Shown in pieces: positions 35,603-44,395 of a DNA stretch of 64,000 bases. The notes under the pieces are model-generated. The model saw only the letters and a program-made list of their open reading frames with translations, ran no database searches and was not told the origin of the DNA. Position numbers and translations under genes: made by a program. Origin of the DNA: an uncultured Clostridium sp. (GTDB lineage: Bacteria > Bacillota > Clostridia > TANB77 > CAG-508); assembly GCA_947384775.1 (NCBI GenBank), contig CANDIF010000001.1:57976-121975 (forward strand). The letters run 5' to 3'. How positions within the stretch are numbered: position 1 is the first letter of the stretch; every line of letters starts with the position of its first letter.

Positions 35603-36436
35603 TTGAAGAAAAAAATATGTGTGTTTTTAATGCTTACTTTACTTGTTTTATCAGGATGTAAGCAAAAGGATTCAGAAAATTCAAAACAAAAATTAGAAAA
35701 TGAGTTAGAATATATTAGTCAAAAAATATTTAATTTAGCAGATAAATTAAATAATGTAGTATCTGAAAATTATGAAATAAGTTCTAAAGAAATAGAAGTA
35801 AAAGAAGAAAGTGAAGGTTCAGAAACATCATCAAATTCAGGTTCGAAAGAAGAGGGCAAAGAAGGAAAAAAAGCGGAAACAATAGAACTAGAAGGAAAAA
35901 GCCTTCTTGATAATAATTCTAAAGAAGATGTGGATTGGAAATATATGAAACAAGAAATAGAAACTATAAATAATATTTGGTCAACAATTAGTATTGATTT
36001 AAAGAATGAAAAAGTTGCAGATAATGTTATTCAAAGTTTTAATGCTGTCTTAAATCAAACAATTCTTTCTATAAAGGATGAAAACAAAAAGGAAAGTTTA
36101 AATAATATAATGCAAATGTATTCATTTATTCCAATATTCTCAAGAGAAATATCTTTAGAAAACACAAAAAAAATTATGGAAGATATCAAATTAGAACTTA
36201 TAAAATCATATGTATCAGCTTCCAATGAAGATTGGAATTCTGTAGCAATGTATGTAACAAGTGCACAAACTTATTTTTATAAAATATCAGATAACAATGA
36301 AAATCAGAATAATAATTTTAAAATAGATAAAATCAATAGTTTATTTCAAACTTTACAAAATTCTATAGAATTGCAAGATTTTCAGGTGTTTTTGCTTCAA
36401 TATAAAACATTAATAGAAAATATAAATATGTTATAG
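35603..36436 (+). CDS. Lipoprotein of unknown function
   Basis: 277 residues with a lipoprotein signal peptide: basic MKKK, a hydrophobic core, then lipobox LVLSGC (Cys near residue 20). A charged and Ser/Glu-rich linker (about 60-105) leads to a mostly helical C-terminal domain. AAGGTGAG at 35591 makes TTG 35603 the likely start rather than GTG 35594, which lies inside the SD. Family not recognised. Confidence 0.7.
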   Translation: MKKKICVFLMLTLLVLSGCKQKDSENSKQKLENELEYISQKIFNLADKLNNVVSENYEISSKEIEVKEESEGSETSSNSGSKEEGKEGKKAETIELEGKSLLDNNSKEDVDWKYMKQEIETINNIWSTISIDLKNEKVADNVIQSFNAVLNQTILSIKDENKKESLNNIMQMYSFIPIFSREISLENTKKIMEDIKLELIKSYVSASNEDWNSVAMYVTSAQTYFYKISDNNENQNNNFKIDKINSLFQTLQNSIELQDFQVFLLQYKTLIENINML

Positions 36437-36553
36437 TTCCTAAAAAAAATCTTTAAGAAAATTTAAAAAATATATTCGAAATCTATTTACATTTTTCGAT
36501 TAATTTGATATAAATATATCTATACAATTGTGTATACAAAAAAGGAGCTAAAA

Positions 36554-37435
36554 ATGGAAAAAGAGATAATTAATTTTTTAAATTTTATTAAAGAAGATAA
36601 GAAGTTATCTGACAATACATTCCAGTCATACAAAAGAGATATATCTCAATTTAAAGAATATATAGAAGAGAAAAATACTGATTATAAAGAAGTTAAACAA
36701 GCAGATATAGAAGGATATTTAACAGACCTAAAAAAAATTGGAAAAAAACCTTCAACTGTTTTAAGACATTTAGCTTCAATTAGATTATTTTATCAATATT
36801 TGGTAAGAAACAAAGTATTAGATTTAGATCCTACTTTTGGTATACAATCTCCAAAAATAGAAAAAAGACAACCAAGCATACTATCTTCTCAAGAAGTAAA
36901 TTTATTATTAGAACAACCTAAAGGAGAAGATTTAAAAAGTATTAGAGATAAAGCAATGCTTGAAATAGCATATGCCACAGGTATGAGAGTAACTGAAATT
37001 ATTTCGCTAAATGTGGAAGATATAGATTTTGAAAATACATGTGTTCTATGTAAAAATGCTAATAAGCAAAGAGTCATTCCTCTAGGTAAATTAGCTTTAA
37101 AAGCATTAAAAGAATATACAACAAAGGCAAGAAATTTCTTGATAAAAACTGAGGATGAAAAAGCTTTATTTGTAAATATAAATGGTAAACGTTTAACAAG
37201 ACAAGGATTCTGGAAAATTATAAAATATTACCAGGAGCAAGCTCATATTACAAAAGATATTACTCCTCACGTTTTAAGACATTCTTTTGCAACACATTTA
37301 TTGCAAAACGGAGCTGATTTGAAATCAATACAGACAATGTTAGGACATTCAGATATTTCATCAACACAGGTATACATGCAATTTCAAGATGATGGATTGA
37401 AAAATATTTACAAAAAAGCTCATCCAAGAGCATAA
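36554..37435 (+). CDS. xerD: Tyrosine recombinase XerD
   Basis: 293-residue XerC/D-type recombinase for chromosome dimer resolution. Seen: SAM-like N-terminal core-binding domain (about 1-90) and catalytic Arg in ATGMRVTEI (about 145), HVLRHSFATHLL (about 237-248) with His and Arg, His in LGHSDISSTQ, and Tyr nucleophile in QVYMQF (about 274). AAAGGAG precedes ATG 36554. It could serve the integrase-less prophage at 41324. Confidence 0.92.
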   Translation: MEKEIINFLNFIKEDKKLSDNTFQSYKRDISQFKEYIEEKNTDYKEVKQADIEGYLTDLKKIGKKPSTVLRHLASIRLFYQYLVRNKVLDLDPTFGIQSPKIEKRQPSILSSQEVNLLLEQPKGEDLKSIRDKAMLEIAYATGMRVTEIISLNVEDIDFENTCVLCKNANKQRVIPLGKLALKALKEYTTKARNFLIKTEDEKALFVNINGKRLTRQGFWKIIKYYQEQAHITKDITPHVLRHSFATHLLQNGADLKSIQTMLGHSDISSTQVYMQFQDDGLKNIYKKAHPRA

Positions 37436-37453
37436 ATAGATATGATAATAAAT

Positions 37454-37486
37454 AAAGAAACGATTAATTATAAATCGTTTCTTTTT
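37454..37486 (+). terminator. Terminator of xerD
   Basis: AAAGAAACGATT pairs with AATCGTTTCTTT, followed by TTT. Confidence 0.85.
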
Positions 37487-37555
37487 AGTTATCAAAGAGA
37501 ACAAAAATATATATCAAAATCTAAATAAAAAAATTTAATTTTTTTAAAAAAGCTA

Positions 37556-37584
37556 TTGACATTTATCGAACAAGCGTTTATAAT
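37556..37584 (+). promoter_or_regulatory. SOS promoter of the yneA-like gene
   Basis: TTGACA at 37556-37561, a 17-bp spacer and TATAAT at 37579-37584, with a LexA box inside the spacer. Confidence 0.85.
37567..37580 (+). promoter_or_regulatory. LexA box 1
   Basis: CGAACAAGCGTTTA, matching the Firmicute LexA consensus CGAAC-N4-GTTCG at all but the last two positions, between the -35 and -10. Confidence 0.8.
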
Positions 37585-37597
37585 AGATTCAGATAAA

Positions 37598-37611
37598 CGA
37601 ATTAATGTTCG
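37598..37611 (+). promoter_or_regulatory. LexA box 2
   Basis: CGAATTAATGTTCG, one mismatch from the palindromic consensus, just before the RBS at 37613. Confidence 0.75.
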
Positions 37612-37625
37612 TAGGAGGAATAAGT

Positions 37626-37922
37626 ATGAAAATAGTTAATTTAAGAAAATTTATAAGAAGTATAATGATATTATTATTTTTAATATTTGGAATATCTGTG
37701 TTTTTTTCAAAAGCAACATTATCCTATAAACAATTAGAATATGAAATTATATGTGTTGAGCATGGAGATACTTTATGGAAGATAGCCGAAAAGCAAAAAG
37801 AAAGTAATGAATATTATAAAAGAAAAGATATTAGAGATATCGTGTATGATATAAAAAAAGTAAATAATCTTAATTCAAGTGATATATATGTCGCACAAGA
37901 ATTGAAAATACCATCATTTTAG
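37626..37922 (+). CDS. LysM-domain SOS cell-division inhibitor, YneA-like
   Basis: 98 residues: short basic N-terminus, one membrane segment (about 14-32) and a LysM domain (about 40-95) with the HGDTLWKIAEK start and VAQELKIP end typical of LysM. The size, topology and twin LexA boxes match YneA of Bacillus, which blocks septation during DNA damage. The function is inferred; lexA itself is not in the window. AGGAGG precedes ATG 37626. Confidence 0.8.
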   Translation: MKIVNLRKFIRSIMILLFLIFGISVFFSKATLSYKQLEYEIICVEHGDTLWKIAEKQKESNEYYKRKDIRDIVYDIKKVNNLNSSDIYVAQELKIPSF

Positions 37923-37930
37923 GCTACTGT

Positions 37931-37978
37931 AAAAAAGAGGAGATAGTATTTCATTTAAATAATACTATCTCTTTTTTA
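37931..37978. terminator. Bidirectional terminator between the yneA-like and recombinase genes
   Basis: AAAAAAGAG(G)AGATAGTATT pairs with AATACTATCTCTTTTTT; A- and T-runs on both ends serve both convergent genes. Confidence 0.85.
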
Positions 37979-37984
37979 ATCTCA

Positions 37985-38968
37985 TTATAAATCATCAGGA
38001 TTTGCTAAAGGATTATTTTCAACTGCATTTCGTACACGATCATCATTGACATGTGTATATATTTCAGTAGTGGAAATGCTTTCGTGTCCAAGTAATTCTT
38101 GAAGAGCTCGTATATCTACATTACCATATTGATACATTAAAGTTGCCGCAGTATGTCTAAGTTTATGAGTTGAATATTTATTTGTATCTAAACCTGCTTT
38201 TTGTAATTCATTTTTTACAATTTGTTGTACAGTTCTATTACTAATTCTTTCTTTTCTTTCACTTAAAAACAATGCATCACGAGAATCAAATTTAACAGCA
38301 TTACGAGGTCTAATAGATAAATAATCTGTTATTGCTTTTAAACATGACTTATTTAGAAAAATAGTGCGTTCTTTGTTGCCTTTTCCAATCACTGTCATTT
38401 TTGCATCTGAAAAGTTTATGTCTTTAATATTTATATTAACTAATTCTGATAAACGCATCCCACAATTTAAAAATAGAGTAATAATTGCATAATCTCTTAT
38501 ATTATTTCTATTGTCTGTATTTATAGTGACGTCTAGAAGTTTTTTACTATCATCTAATGTTAAATATTTTGGAATACGTTTGCCAAGTTTTGGGGTTTCC
38601 AAATCCTGTGCAGGATTTGAATCAATTAACTTTGCTTTTGAAGATAAGTATTTAAAAAATATTCTAATACTTGAAATTTTCCTTGCACGCGTTGCAGGAG
38701 AACTTCGCAGACTTGTTGCCATATACGAAATATATGAGTGAATATCTTCTAGTTTAACTTTATTCATTACAGAAATATCCATATTACTTATATCTATTTC
38801 TTTAAAATTCTTTTCATTAGATAATTTGTAATGAGAAGATATAAACTTTAAGAAATTAGCCAAATCATAATTATATTCTTTTATACTATTTGGGGATTTA
38901 TTTAATATTGTAATACTATAATCTAAAAATGAATTCAAAAAATCAGGATTATCTTCACGACTAATCAT
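37985..38968 (-). CDS. XerC-like tyrosine recombinase
   Basis: 327-residue tyrosine recombinase. Seen: core-binding domain (about 5-110), catalytic Arg in NCGMRLSEL (about 170), STHKLRHTAATLMY (about 267-280), His in LGHESISTTEI and Tyr in EIYTHV (about 305). It may be the host XerC partner of xerD or a separate integrase. ATG 38968 follows AGAGGTG; a GTG at 38977 lies inside that SD. It lies 2.4 kb outside the left att of the prophage. Confidence 0.85.
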   Translation of the reverse strand: MISREDNPDFLNSFLDYSITILNKSPNSIKEYNYDLANFLKFISSHYKLSNEKNFKEIDISNMDISVMNKVKLEDIHSYISYMATSLRSSPATRARKISSIRIFFKYLSSKAKLIDSNPAQDLETPKLGKRIPKYLTLDDSKKLLDVTINTDNRNNIRDYAIITLFLNCGMRLSELVNINIKDINFSDAKMTVIGKGNKERTIFLNKSCLKAITDYLSIRPRNAVKFDSRDALFLSERKERISNRTVQQIVKNELQKAGLDTNKYSTHKLRHTAATLMYQYGNVDIRALQELLGHESISTTEIYTHVNDDRVRNAVENNPLANPDDL

Positions 38969-39177
38969 AAATAACACCTCTTACATATTTATATAATAAA
39001 TTCATATAAAAATAAAGAGATTTTTATAAAGTAATTGAATTCATTTTGGAGTAAATAAATCCTTGAATGAAGAAAAAAGGAATTTTAAGATAAAACATTA
39101 GATATTTATATAATAATGACAATAAAATTTTTATATGATATAATGTAAAAATAAATCCATTAAATAAGGAGACTCAA

Positions 39178-40612
39178 ATGAATAAAATGAGGATTATTGC
39201 AGATTATGTAAGAAGTATAAGTTTTGACAAGAAAAATCCACTAGAGTTTTTTCTTGAAGATGGCATGTCTGTTAATCCATACCATCACTATATAGTTAGA
39301 AAAGTTATATCGCAATTAAAAGTCCAAGATCATATTCATAGTTTAGGACCAGTATTAAAAACGAACTATGTAGAAGATATTCTTCGGACAAATAATACAT
39401 AATGAAAATCCTACTTTAATGAATAAAATAATAGAAAAAGCAAGCTCAAATTTAGAATCAACACTAACATTATATGAAAACAATATGTCTCCTCTTATGC
39501 AAATGCTGTCAATAGATTATGCTAGAATAGAAGAACTTAAATTAAGAAAAAGAACAATATTTGATAGTATAAGAGATAAATTTTGGAAGAAGAAACCTTT
39601 TGATGAAACTCAAGTATATGGTTCTAAAAAAGAAAAAATTATACAATGTTATTATATTATACCTGAAAAAATAGCAAAAAAAGAGAAAGAATTGGCAGAA
39701 TTAAAATGGAATGACCTAAAAAGAAAAAGAGAATTGAGAAAAGAAATAAGAAATTTAAAGAATAAAAAGGCTAAATATTATGATAGTATTTTAAAATGGT
39801 ATTCTGACACAAGTAAAGAAAATAACACAGAGCAATTACAAAAAATTTGGCAAGAATATTATTTAAAACATGAGAAAGAAATGCTGGAATGGATTGATTA
39901 TAAGAAAAACGAATTAAGTCCAGATATATCAGAAGAAGATAGAATTGCATTCCTAATATCATATTGCCAAGATTATTTTAGCTCAATAGGATTACTTAAT
40001 AGCAAAGTAGAAATTTTAAATCAAGATATAAAGAATAATGTTGACTTATTAAAAACAGTATTTGGCAAAGAATATAAAAATGCATCACTTCCTGAGATAT
40101 TACAAGAATTAAGAAATGCTATGGATAACAAATTAATGCCAAGAGGAATGACTAAATATAGAACATATGATATTCCAATAACAAGTGAAGATAATTTTTT
40201 TAAAATGAGTTCAAAAGGAAAAAGTGTTAAATCTGATATGCAGCAATTAGGAGAAGAATATGAAGAATTGAAAAAAATAGAAAATAGAGAAGAATATATT
40301 AACAAGGCAATCCATATATTCCAAAGATTTATTCAGATTCATCCATATGTAGATGGTAACGGAAGAACTTCAAGAGCATTATTGGATATTATGCTAATAA
40401 ATAGGAATATTGTACCACCTGTATTATATGATACATATTATCAAAGAGGAAAACTAGATGGTTTATCCATAGAATATTTATCAAATTCGAACAAGAAACC
40501 ATTAGAAGATTACATAAATATGCAAATCGACAAGGAACAACCTGATGATAATGACCAAAATGAAAGAATACAAGAAAATTTTCTAGAAGGAGAACATAAG
40601 AGTAGGGGATAG
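39178..40612 (+). CDS. Fic-domain protein (probable AMPylase), read through a +1 CGGA site
   Basis: Fic enzymes transfer AMP or other nucleotide groups to proteins. Seen: the full active-site loop HPYVDGNGRTSR (about 385-396) in the C-terminal domain, preceded by a charged, coiled-coil-like region (about 85-260). AAGGAGACT precedes ATG 39178. Frame 0 meets CTT-CGG-ACA at 39385 and stops six codons later. CTT-C-GGA gives Gly70 and an open frame to 40612, 477 residues. A start at 39419 has no SD. Target and role (regulator, toxin or anti-phage) are unknown; it lies 0.7 kb from an inovirus prophage. Confidence 0.8.
39385..39388 (+). other. CGGA +1 recoding site in the Fic gene
   Basis: Context ATT-CTT-CGG-ACA. 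Skipping C gives an uninterrupted 477-codon frame. CUU-CGG-A type site. Confidence 0.75.
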
Positions 40613-41323
40613 AGCATAAATCTTAAAAGCGAACATTTGTTGTCTAAAAATGAATTTATTAAAATCTGAAAATTTACATATTTCAATAAATTCAAATTGC
40701 AAATTTTTCAAATATAAAATTAAAAAATTTTTTACTTTAAATTTAAAATTTTAGATTAATTTTAAACTTTCTAATTATTTGTAAATTTATAATTTTTGAT
40801 TTTAAATTTTAAAAATTAATTTTATATAATAATTACAATTATTATATATTATATTGATACTTATATAACTGTTAATAATATGAATTCAAAAACGCTAAAT
40901 TTGATTTTAAGACGTTTTAGTATTATATTCGTATAATTTGTTGTCTCATAATTATAGGATAATTACACAAATACTGATATATCAATAATTACAGAAATGC
41001 CTCAAAAAACCGACGCACGAGAATCGATTTTAAGCCGTTTTTAAAAATTCGACATATAGTTTGTTGTCTAAAAAATAACGTAAACATTGAAATATAAGGG
41101 CTTTGGAGATTTTTCAAAAAATATAGGGAAAAGATATAAGTTTTTATAAAATATGTAGTAACTAATAAAGAGACTGAAAAATAGAGAAAAAACAACGCAT
41201 GAGAATCGAATATAAGATGATTTTATCATAAAAGAATATAGGTATATGCCTAAATAAGCCTTGAAAGCAGCAAAGCATAGGCCTTATGACAAAATAATAA
41301 AACCTCTGTTTCGTTTTGAACAA
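40613..41323. other. Very AT-rich non-coding region between the Fic gene and attL, with diverged repeats
   Basis: No gene is seen in 711 bases. TTTGTTGTCT occurs at about 40631, 40938 and 41061, each 10-20 bases after a related unit of the form CGC-N8-ATCGATTTTAAG-CGTTTTTA (best at 41012-41042; weaker at 40892 and 41196 and in the Fic 3' end). These look like remnants of att sites or of a short repeat. Confidence 0.55.
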
Positions 41324-41345
41324 AACTTTGATTTTGTGCAATGTT
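41324..41345 (+). repeat. attL: left copy of the 22-bp prophage direct repeat
   Basis: The 22 bases begin AACTTTGATTTTGTG and end CAATGTT, identical to 48812-48833. The first and last 7 bases (AACTTTG, CAATGTT) are an inverted repeat with one mismatch around 8 central bases, the layout of a tyrosine-recombinase core site. Confidence 0.8.
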
Positions 41346-41414
41346 AATATTCAAATTTAATATTCTTTTACTCTCTCAAGGATTTCAAAAAATTACACAA
41401 TGTATATTACAAAA

Positions 41415-41588
41415 TTATATTTTATTACGTTCATTCTTACAATAATGATAAAAACATCTCCAATTATCACAATAATCACAATTAAAATTGCTTTTTTTAG
41501 CACATTTCTTTGATATTCTATTAATAATAAAAATATCATATAAACATTGTAAAATTGAACCAAAAACAAGGATTAAAAATAAAATAAT
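41415..41588 (-). CDS. Possible small membrane-anchored Cys-rich protein with AUU start
   Basis: An open frame right after the replication gene encodes a hydrophobic helix followed by a basic, cysteine-dense tail (CDYCDNWRCFYHYC). No ATG, GTG or TTG starts it; the AGGTGAT at 41602-41596 stands six to eight bases before ATT codons at 41588, so an AUU start is possible. It is the last gene of the phage operon before attL. Function unknown. Confidence 0.35.
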   Translation of the reverse strand: MILFLILVFGSILQCLYDIFIINRISKKCAKKSNFNCDYCDNWRCFYHYCKNERNKI

Positions 41589-41598
41589 AAAACATCAC

Positions 41599-42477
41599 CT
41601 ACTTCCAATGAATTTTAGAATTATTTATAAAATAAGAATACATAGTTTTTCTGAAAACCATAGTTGCATCTTTAGATGTAAATCTTATTTTATTTCCACC
41701 TTCAAACAATTTCTTTAATTTATTTTTATAAGTTCTAGAAACTTTATTAAGAGGAAAACCAGACTGCACCGCAAAAACATGTACTAATAAAGTCCTGTCC
41801 ATTTTATAATCGAATAAAGAAACAATATAATCATTTGTATAAATTTCTGGAAAATCCTCAACAGGGTAATTAAATAATTTTGCATAACCAACTGGAAAAT
41901 CGTCCATCTGTCTAGTTATCTCAATTCGAGTAAGATTACCTAAAATATTAAGATTACTTTCAATTTTTTTGTTATAAATCTTTAATCTCTTGTCTCCTGA
42001 ACCAATTTCATATGTAATATCATCATAACCATTAGTGAATATTTTCATTTTTCTTTTTAATCCTTTATCAGGAATTATATCAAGAATATTTACTTTTACA
42101 TCAATCGCCAAATCATAAGAACGGACAAACCATTCTCCAGACAAATTAATAATATGTTTTATAATAGGTCTATATTTCATTTTGTTTGGATTAAATTCAA
42201 TTGTAAGATTATAAAGTCCGTGATGCTCATCATGTTTTTCTTGATTATGCGAAAAACCAATATAAATAACTACTCTCTCTTCTACTTCAATAGTGTAATT
42301 ATACTTAAATTGAGAAATTTTATCGGAAATCCAATAATTACTAATTTTGTCACCATAAAAAGTTCTAAAATAAAAGTCTAAATCATTCCAAGAGTCATAA
42401 TTTATATAAGTCTTAAGACGAAGTTTATCTATAGAATAAGTCAAATTATTGTAACTAGTTATTTCGTTGAAATACAT
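41599..42477 (-). CDS. Phage/plasmid-type replication initiation protein
   Basis: 292 residues resembling the replication initiation factor (Rep_trans) proteins of inoviruses and rolling-circle plasmids. Seen: RSYDLAIDVK (about 117-126), KRLKIYNKK (about 162-170) and LTRIEITRQ (about 181-189), spaced like the conserved R-D, K-Y and R-E boxes of that family. It probably nicks the double-stranded replicative form to start rolling-circle replication; the catalytic Tyr cannot be assigned without alignment. GGGGGTG precedes ATG 42477. Confidence 0.75.
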   Translation of the reverse strand: MYFNEITSYNNLTYSIDKLRLKTYINYDSWNDLDFYFRTFYGDKISNYWISDKISQFKYNYTIEVEERVVIYIGFSHNQEKHDEHHGLYNLTIEFNPNKMKYRPIIKHIINLSGEWFVRSYDLAIDVKVNILDIIPDKGLKRKMKIFTNGYDDITYEIGSGDKRLKIYNKKIESNLNILGNLTRIEITRQMDDFPVGYAKLFNYPVEDFPEIYTNDYIVSLFDYKMDRTLLVHVFAVQSGFPLNKVSRTYKNKLKKLFEGGNKIRFTSKDATMVFRKTMYSYFINNSKIHWK

Positions 42478-42545
42478 ATACTTTCACCCCCATTTGTGCA
42501 TTTTATGACAGGAAAGACCGCTTGTTAGATAATACGGTTTTTATA

Positions 42546-42755
42546 TTATTTATCAATACATTTACCATATATAAGTCTATATACTCTGCCCCTTACATTA
42601 TCTTTTAATATTTTATTATTTATAACTATAATCCTACGTTTATCATGTAAATTAATTACTTTGTTTTCTCTTAAATCTGCCTTATAACATTTATTTATAA
42701 TATAATTAATGGAATGACCTTGTTCATACAATTTAATTATTTCATTATCTTCCAT
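42546..42755 (-). CDS. Small HTH-like basic protein of the prophage
   Basis: 69 residues; the N-terminal half (EIIKLYEQGHSINYIINKCY) reads like a helix-turn-helix of the homeodomain-like type and the rest is basic. It may regulate the phage operon or replication. AAAGGAGAG precedes ATG 42755. It lies between the structured region 42783-42912 and the replication gene. Confidence 0.6.
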   Translation of the reverse strand: MEDNEIIKLYEQGHSINYIINKCYKADLRENKVINLHDKRRIIVINNKILKDNVRGRVYRLIYGKCIDK

Positions 42756-42782
42756 TTATATCACTCTCCTTTAAGGGTTGCA

Positions 42783-42912
42783 CCCTTCCTACGACCACTA
42801 CACACAGAAATTGTAATTTCATAACAATTTCTAGTGTTCGCTAGTCGTACACCTGCTGCTAGGGTCATATCTGGGCATACCTCTGTATTCCTAACAGGCA
42901 GATAGCCCTATT
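42783..42912. other. Structured non-coding region, candidate phage origin or packaging signal
   Basis: GC-richer than the rest of the prophage. A perfect hairpin AGAAATTGT/ACAATTTCT (42806-42832) is extended by ACGAC/GTCGT partners outside it. A second stem pairs AGGG-ATCTG (about 42861-42872) with CAGAT-CCCT (about 42899-42909). It separates Zot from the replication genes, where filamentous phages keep their intergenic origin and packaging hairpin. Confidence 0.5.
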
Positions 42913-42966
42913 AATATCTCATAACGAGACATACTATATTTTGCACAACAAATAAAAACGAACAAA

Positions 42967-43866
42967 TTATCGCCTTGTTAGTTTTTTTGCAATTTTCTTA
43001 TTCTTCACAATAAAATTATTTGTTTGTGTATTTTCTACTACTGTAGCTGGGTTGTCTATAAATCCACTTTTCTTTAAATTCTCAATAGTTTTCCATGTAT
43101 CATATGAATTTCTTAATTCTTTATCATGTACAAAACAATACATTCCTTTATACTTAAATTTAACAACGTTTCCCTCACTATCAAGAATTGGTTCATAACG
43201 TCGCACTATTGTCAAGCACCCGAGTAACGTCGCACATCGACGCACCTCGGTTGCTTGACTTCTTATTGCTTTAGACAAAAGATAAAAGTTTTGGCTTGTA
43301 CCTAAGATTATTCGTCTATTTTTCCTATTCTGTGTAATAACTCCAAGCATTTCTGGAGGAAAATTTTTACTGTCGTTACATGAAAACCAATTTTGAAGTT
43401 CGTCCATTCCAACAATAACACCTTTTTTTCCATTCTTATAATCTATTAAATCTCGCCAATCCTTTAGATTTTTATCTTGTTTTGTATAATTATAATTAGT
43501 AATAGTTTTACTTTTAGGAAATTCTGTTTGCATAGTATTTATAAATTGTGTCATTCCTATAGTTTTTCCATTACCTTGCCTACCTTCAAAGATTACAAGA
43601 CCTTGATATGTAAAAAAATCTGGTTCACGACTAAACAAATCCTCTATAAACTGTTTTGGAACTTCCCAAAAAAGCTTAACTAAAAGATTGCTCTTATGAA
43701 CAAAACCTTTTCCTATCTTAGGCATTTTATTGCCTTTTAATAATTTTATAATTACAAAATAACTACAAAATACAAGAAAAACAACAAAACAAAAAAGTAT
43801 AACATAAAAAGGGTACTTAAGAAAATCAAAAATAACCTTCACTAAAGACGTAAACATTTGTAACAT
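42967..43866 (-). CDS. Zot/pI-family phage assembly ATPase
   Basis: 299-residue morphogenesis ATPase of the Zonular occludens toxin/gene I family, which drives extrusion of filamentous phage through the membrane. Seen: an N-terminal membrane segment (about 12-42), Walker A GRQGNGKTIG (about 94-103), Walker B GVIVGMDELQNWF (about 147-159), TQNRKNRRIILGTSQ and a basic C-terminal end. It is the hallmark gene for inovirus recognition. The membrane anchor is N-terminal rather than C-terminal as in Ff pI. GGGGGA precedes ATG 43866. Confidence 0.88.
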   Translation of the reverse strand: MLQMFTSLVKVIFDFLKYPFYVILFCFVVFLVFCSYFVIIKLLKGNKMPKIGKGFVHKSNLLVKLFWEVPKQFIEDLFSREPDFFTYQGLVIFEGRQGNGKTIGMTQFINTMQTEFPKSKTITNYNYTKQDKNLKDWRDLIDYKNGKKGVIVGMDELQNWFSCNDSKNFPPEMLGVITQNRKNRRIILGTSQNFYLLSKAIRSQATEVRRCATLLGCLTIVRRYEPILDSEGNVVKFKYKGMYCFVHDKELRNSYDTWKTIENLKKSGFIDNPATVVENTQTNNFIVKNKKIAKKLTRR

Positions 43867-43872
43867 TCTAAA

Positions 43873-44025
43873 TTAATCCCCCTTTAAACCATAAGATTTA
43901 TAAAGAACACTAGAATAATTATCATAAAGTGTTTCAATATCTTTTTGTAAATCTAAATATTTCATAACTAAAACTATAGACATAAGACACAAATAAATAA
44001 TAATAAACATCATTATTACGAACAT
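43873..44025 (-). CDS. Small phage membrane protein, 50 residues
   Basis: Hydrophobic N-terminal helix (MFVIMMFIIIYLCLMSIVLV) then a polar, acidic tail. AGAGGT lies upstream and the stop is seven bases before the Zot start, so it belongs to the phage operon. Possible minor virion protein. Confidence 0.6.
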   Translation of the reverse strand: MFVIMMFIIIYLCLMSIVLVMKYLDLQKDIETLYDNYSSVLYKSYGLKGD

Positions 44026-44041
44026 ACATTATACCTCTCCA

Positions 44042-44182
44042 CTACTCTACTTTAATTTGTTTCTTTAATTCTTTATTTTCTTCTTGCAATTTCTTAATTT
44101 TCTTTTTATAATTTCCAATAACAAAAATATCTATAGCTAAATATAAAACCATAAAAAGACTTAATATAACATTACTTGGCAT
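44042..44182 (-). CDS. Small phage membrane/coiled-coil protein, 46 residues
   Basis: One membrane helix (about 4-24) and a Lys/Glu heptad-like tail. AGGTGG precedes ATG 44182. It overlaps the end of the upstream 70-residue gene by 11 bases, suggesting coupled translation. Function unknown. Confidence 0.6.
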   Translation of the reverse strand: MPSNVILSLFMVLYLAIDIFVIGNYKKKIKKLQEENKELKKQIKVE

Positions 44183-44384
44183 TATAATCACCACCTATTC
44201 TATCAACTTTATCAATAACATAAAATTTTATATTACGATAAAAATCTAATCTGAAAGACATTTCTTCATTTTTCTTTCGAAGTTCAACAATCTCTTTAAT
44301 CAAAGAAACATTTTCATGCATTTCATAAAAAAAAATAAAAATAACACAAAAATACAACGTAATAGAAACAATATCAATAGGCAT
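44172..44384 (-). CDS. Small phage membrane/coiled-coil protein, 70 residues
   Basis: N-terminal membrane helix (about 5-21), then a charged helix with heptads (ENVSLIKEIVELRKKNEEM). AAGGAGG precedes ATG 44384. Same layout as the next small gene, so possibly an old duplication. Function unknown. Confidence 0.65.
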   Translation of the reverse strand: MPIDIVSITLYFCVIFIFFYEMHENVSLIKEIVELRKKNEEMSFRLDFYRNIKFYVIDKVDRIGGDYNAK

Positions 44385-44395
44385 AAAAAACCTCC

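Noticed and set aside
37985..38968. Calling the XerC-like gene the prophage integrase
   Set aside because: It lies 2.4 kb outside attL with the Fic gene and a long non-coding stretch between; it may serve the phage but is not part of the element.
41324..41345. Calling the att repeat a dif site
   Set aside because: Only the XerD-side ATGTTAA-like end (at attL) resembles dif; the other half does not match the Firmicute consensus.
42967..43866. Toxin role from the Zot name
   Set aside because: Proteins of this family in filamentous phages are assembly ATPases; nothing here supports a secreted toxin.
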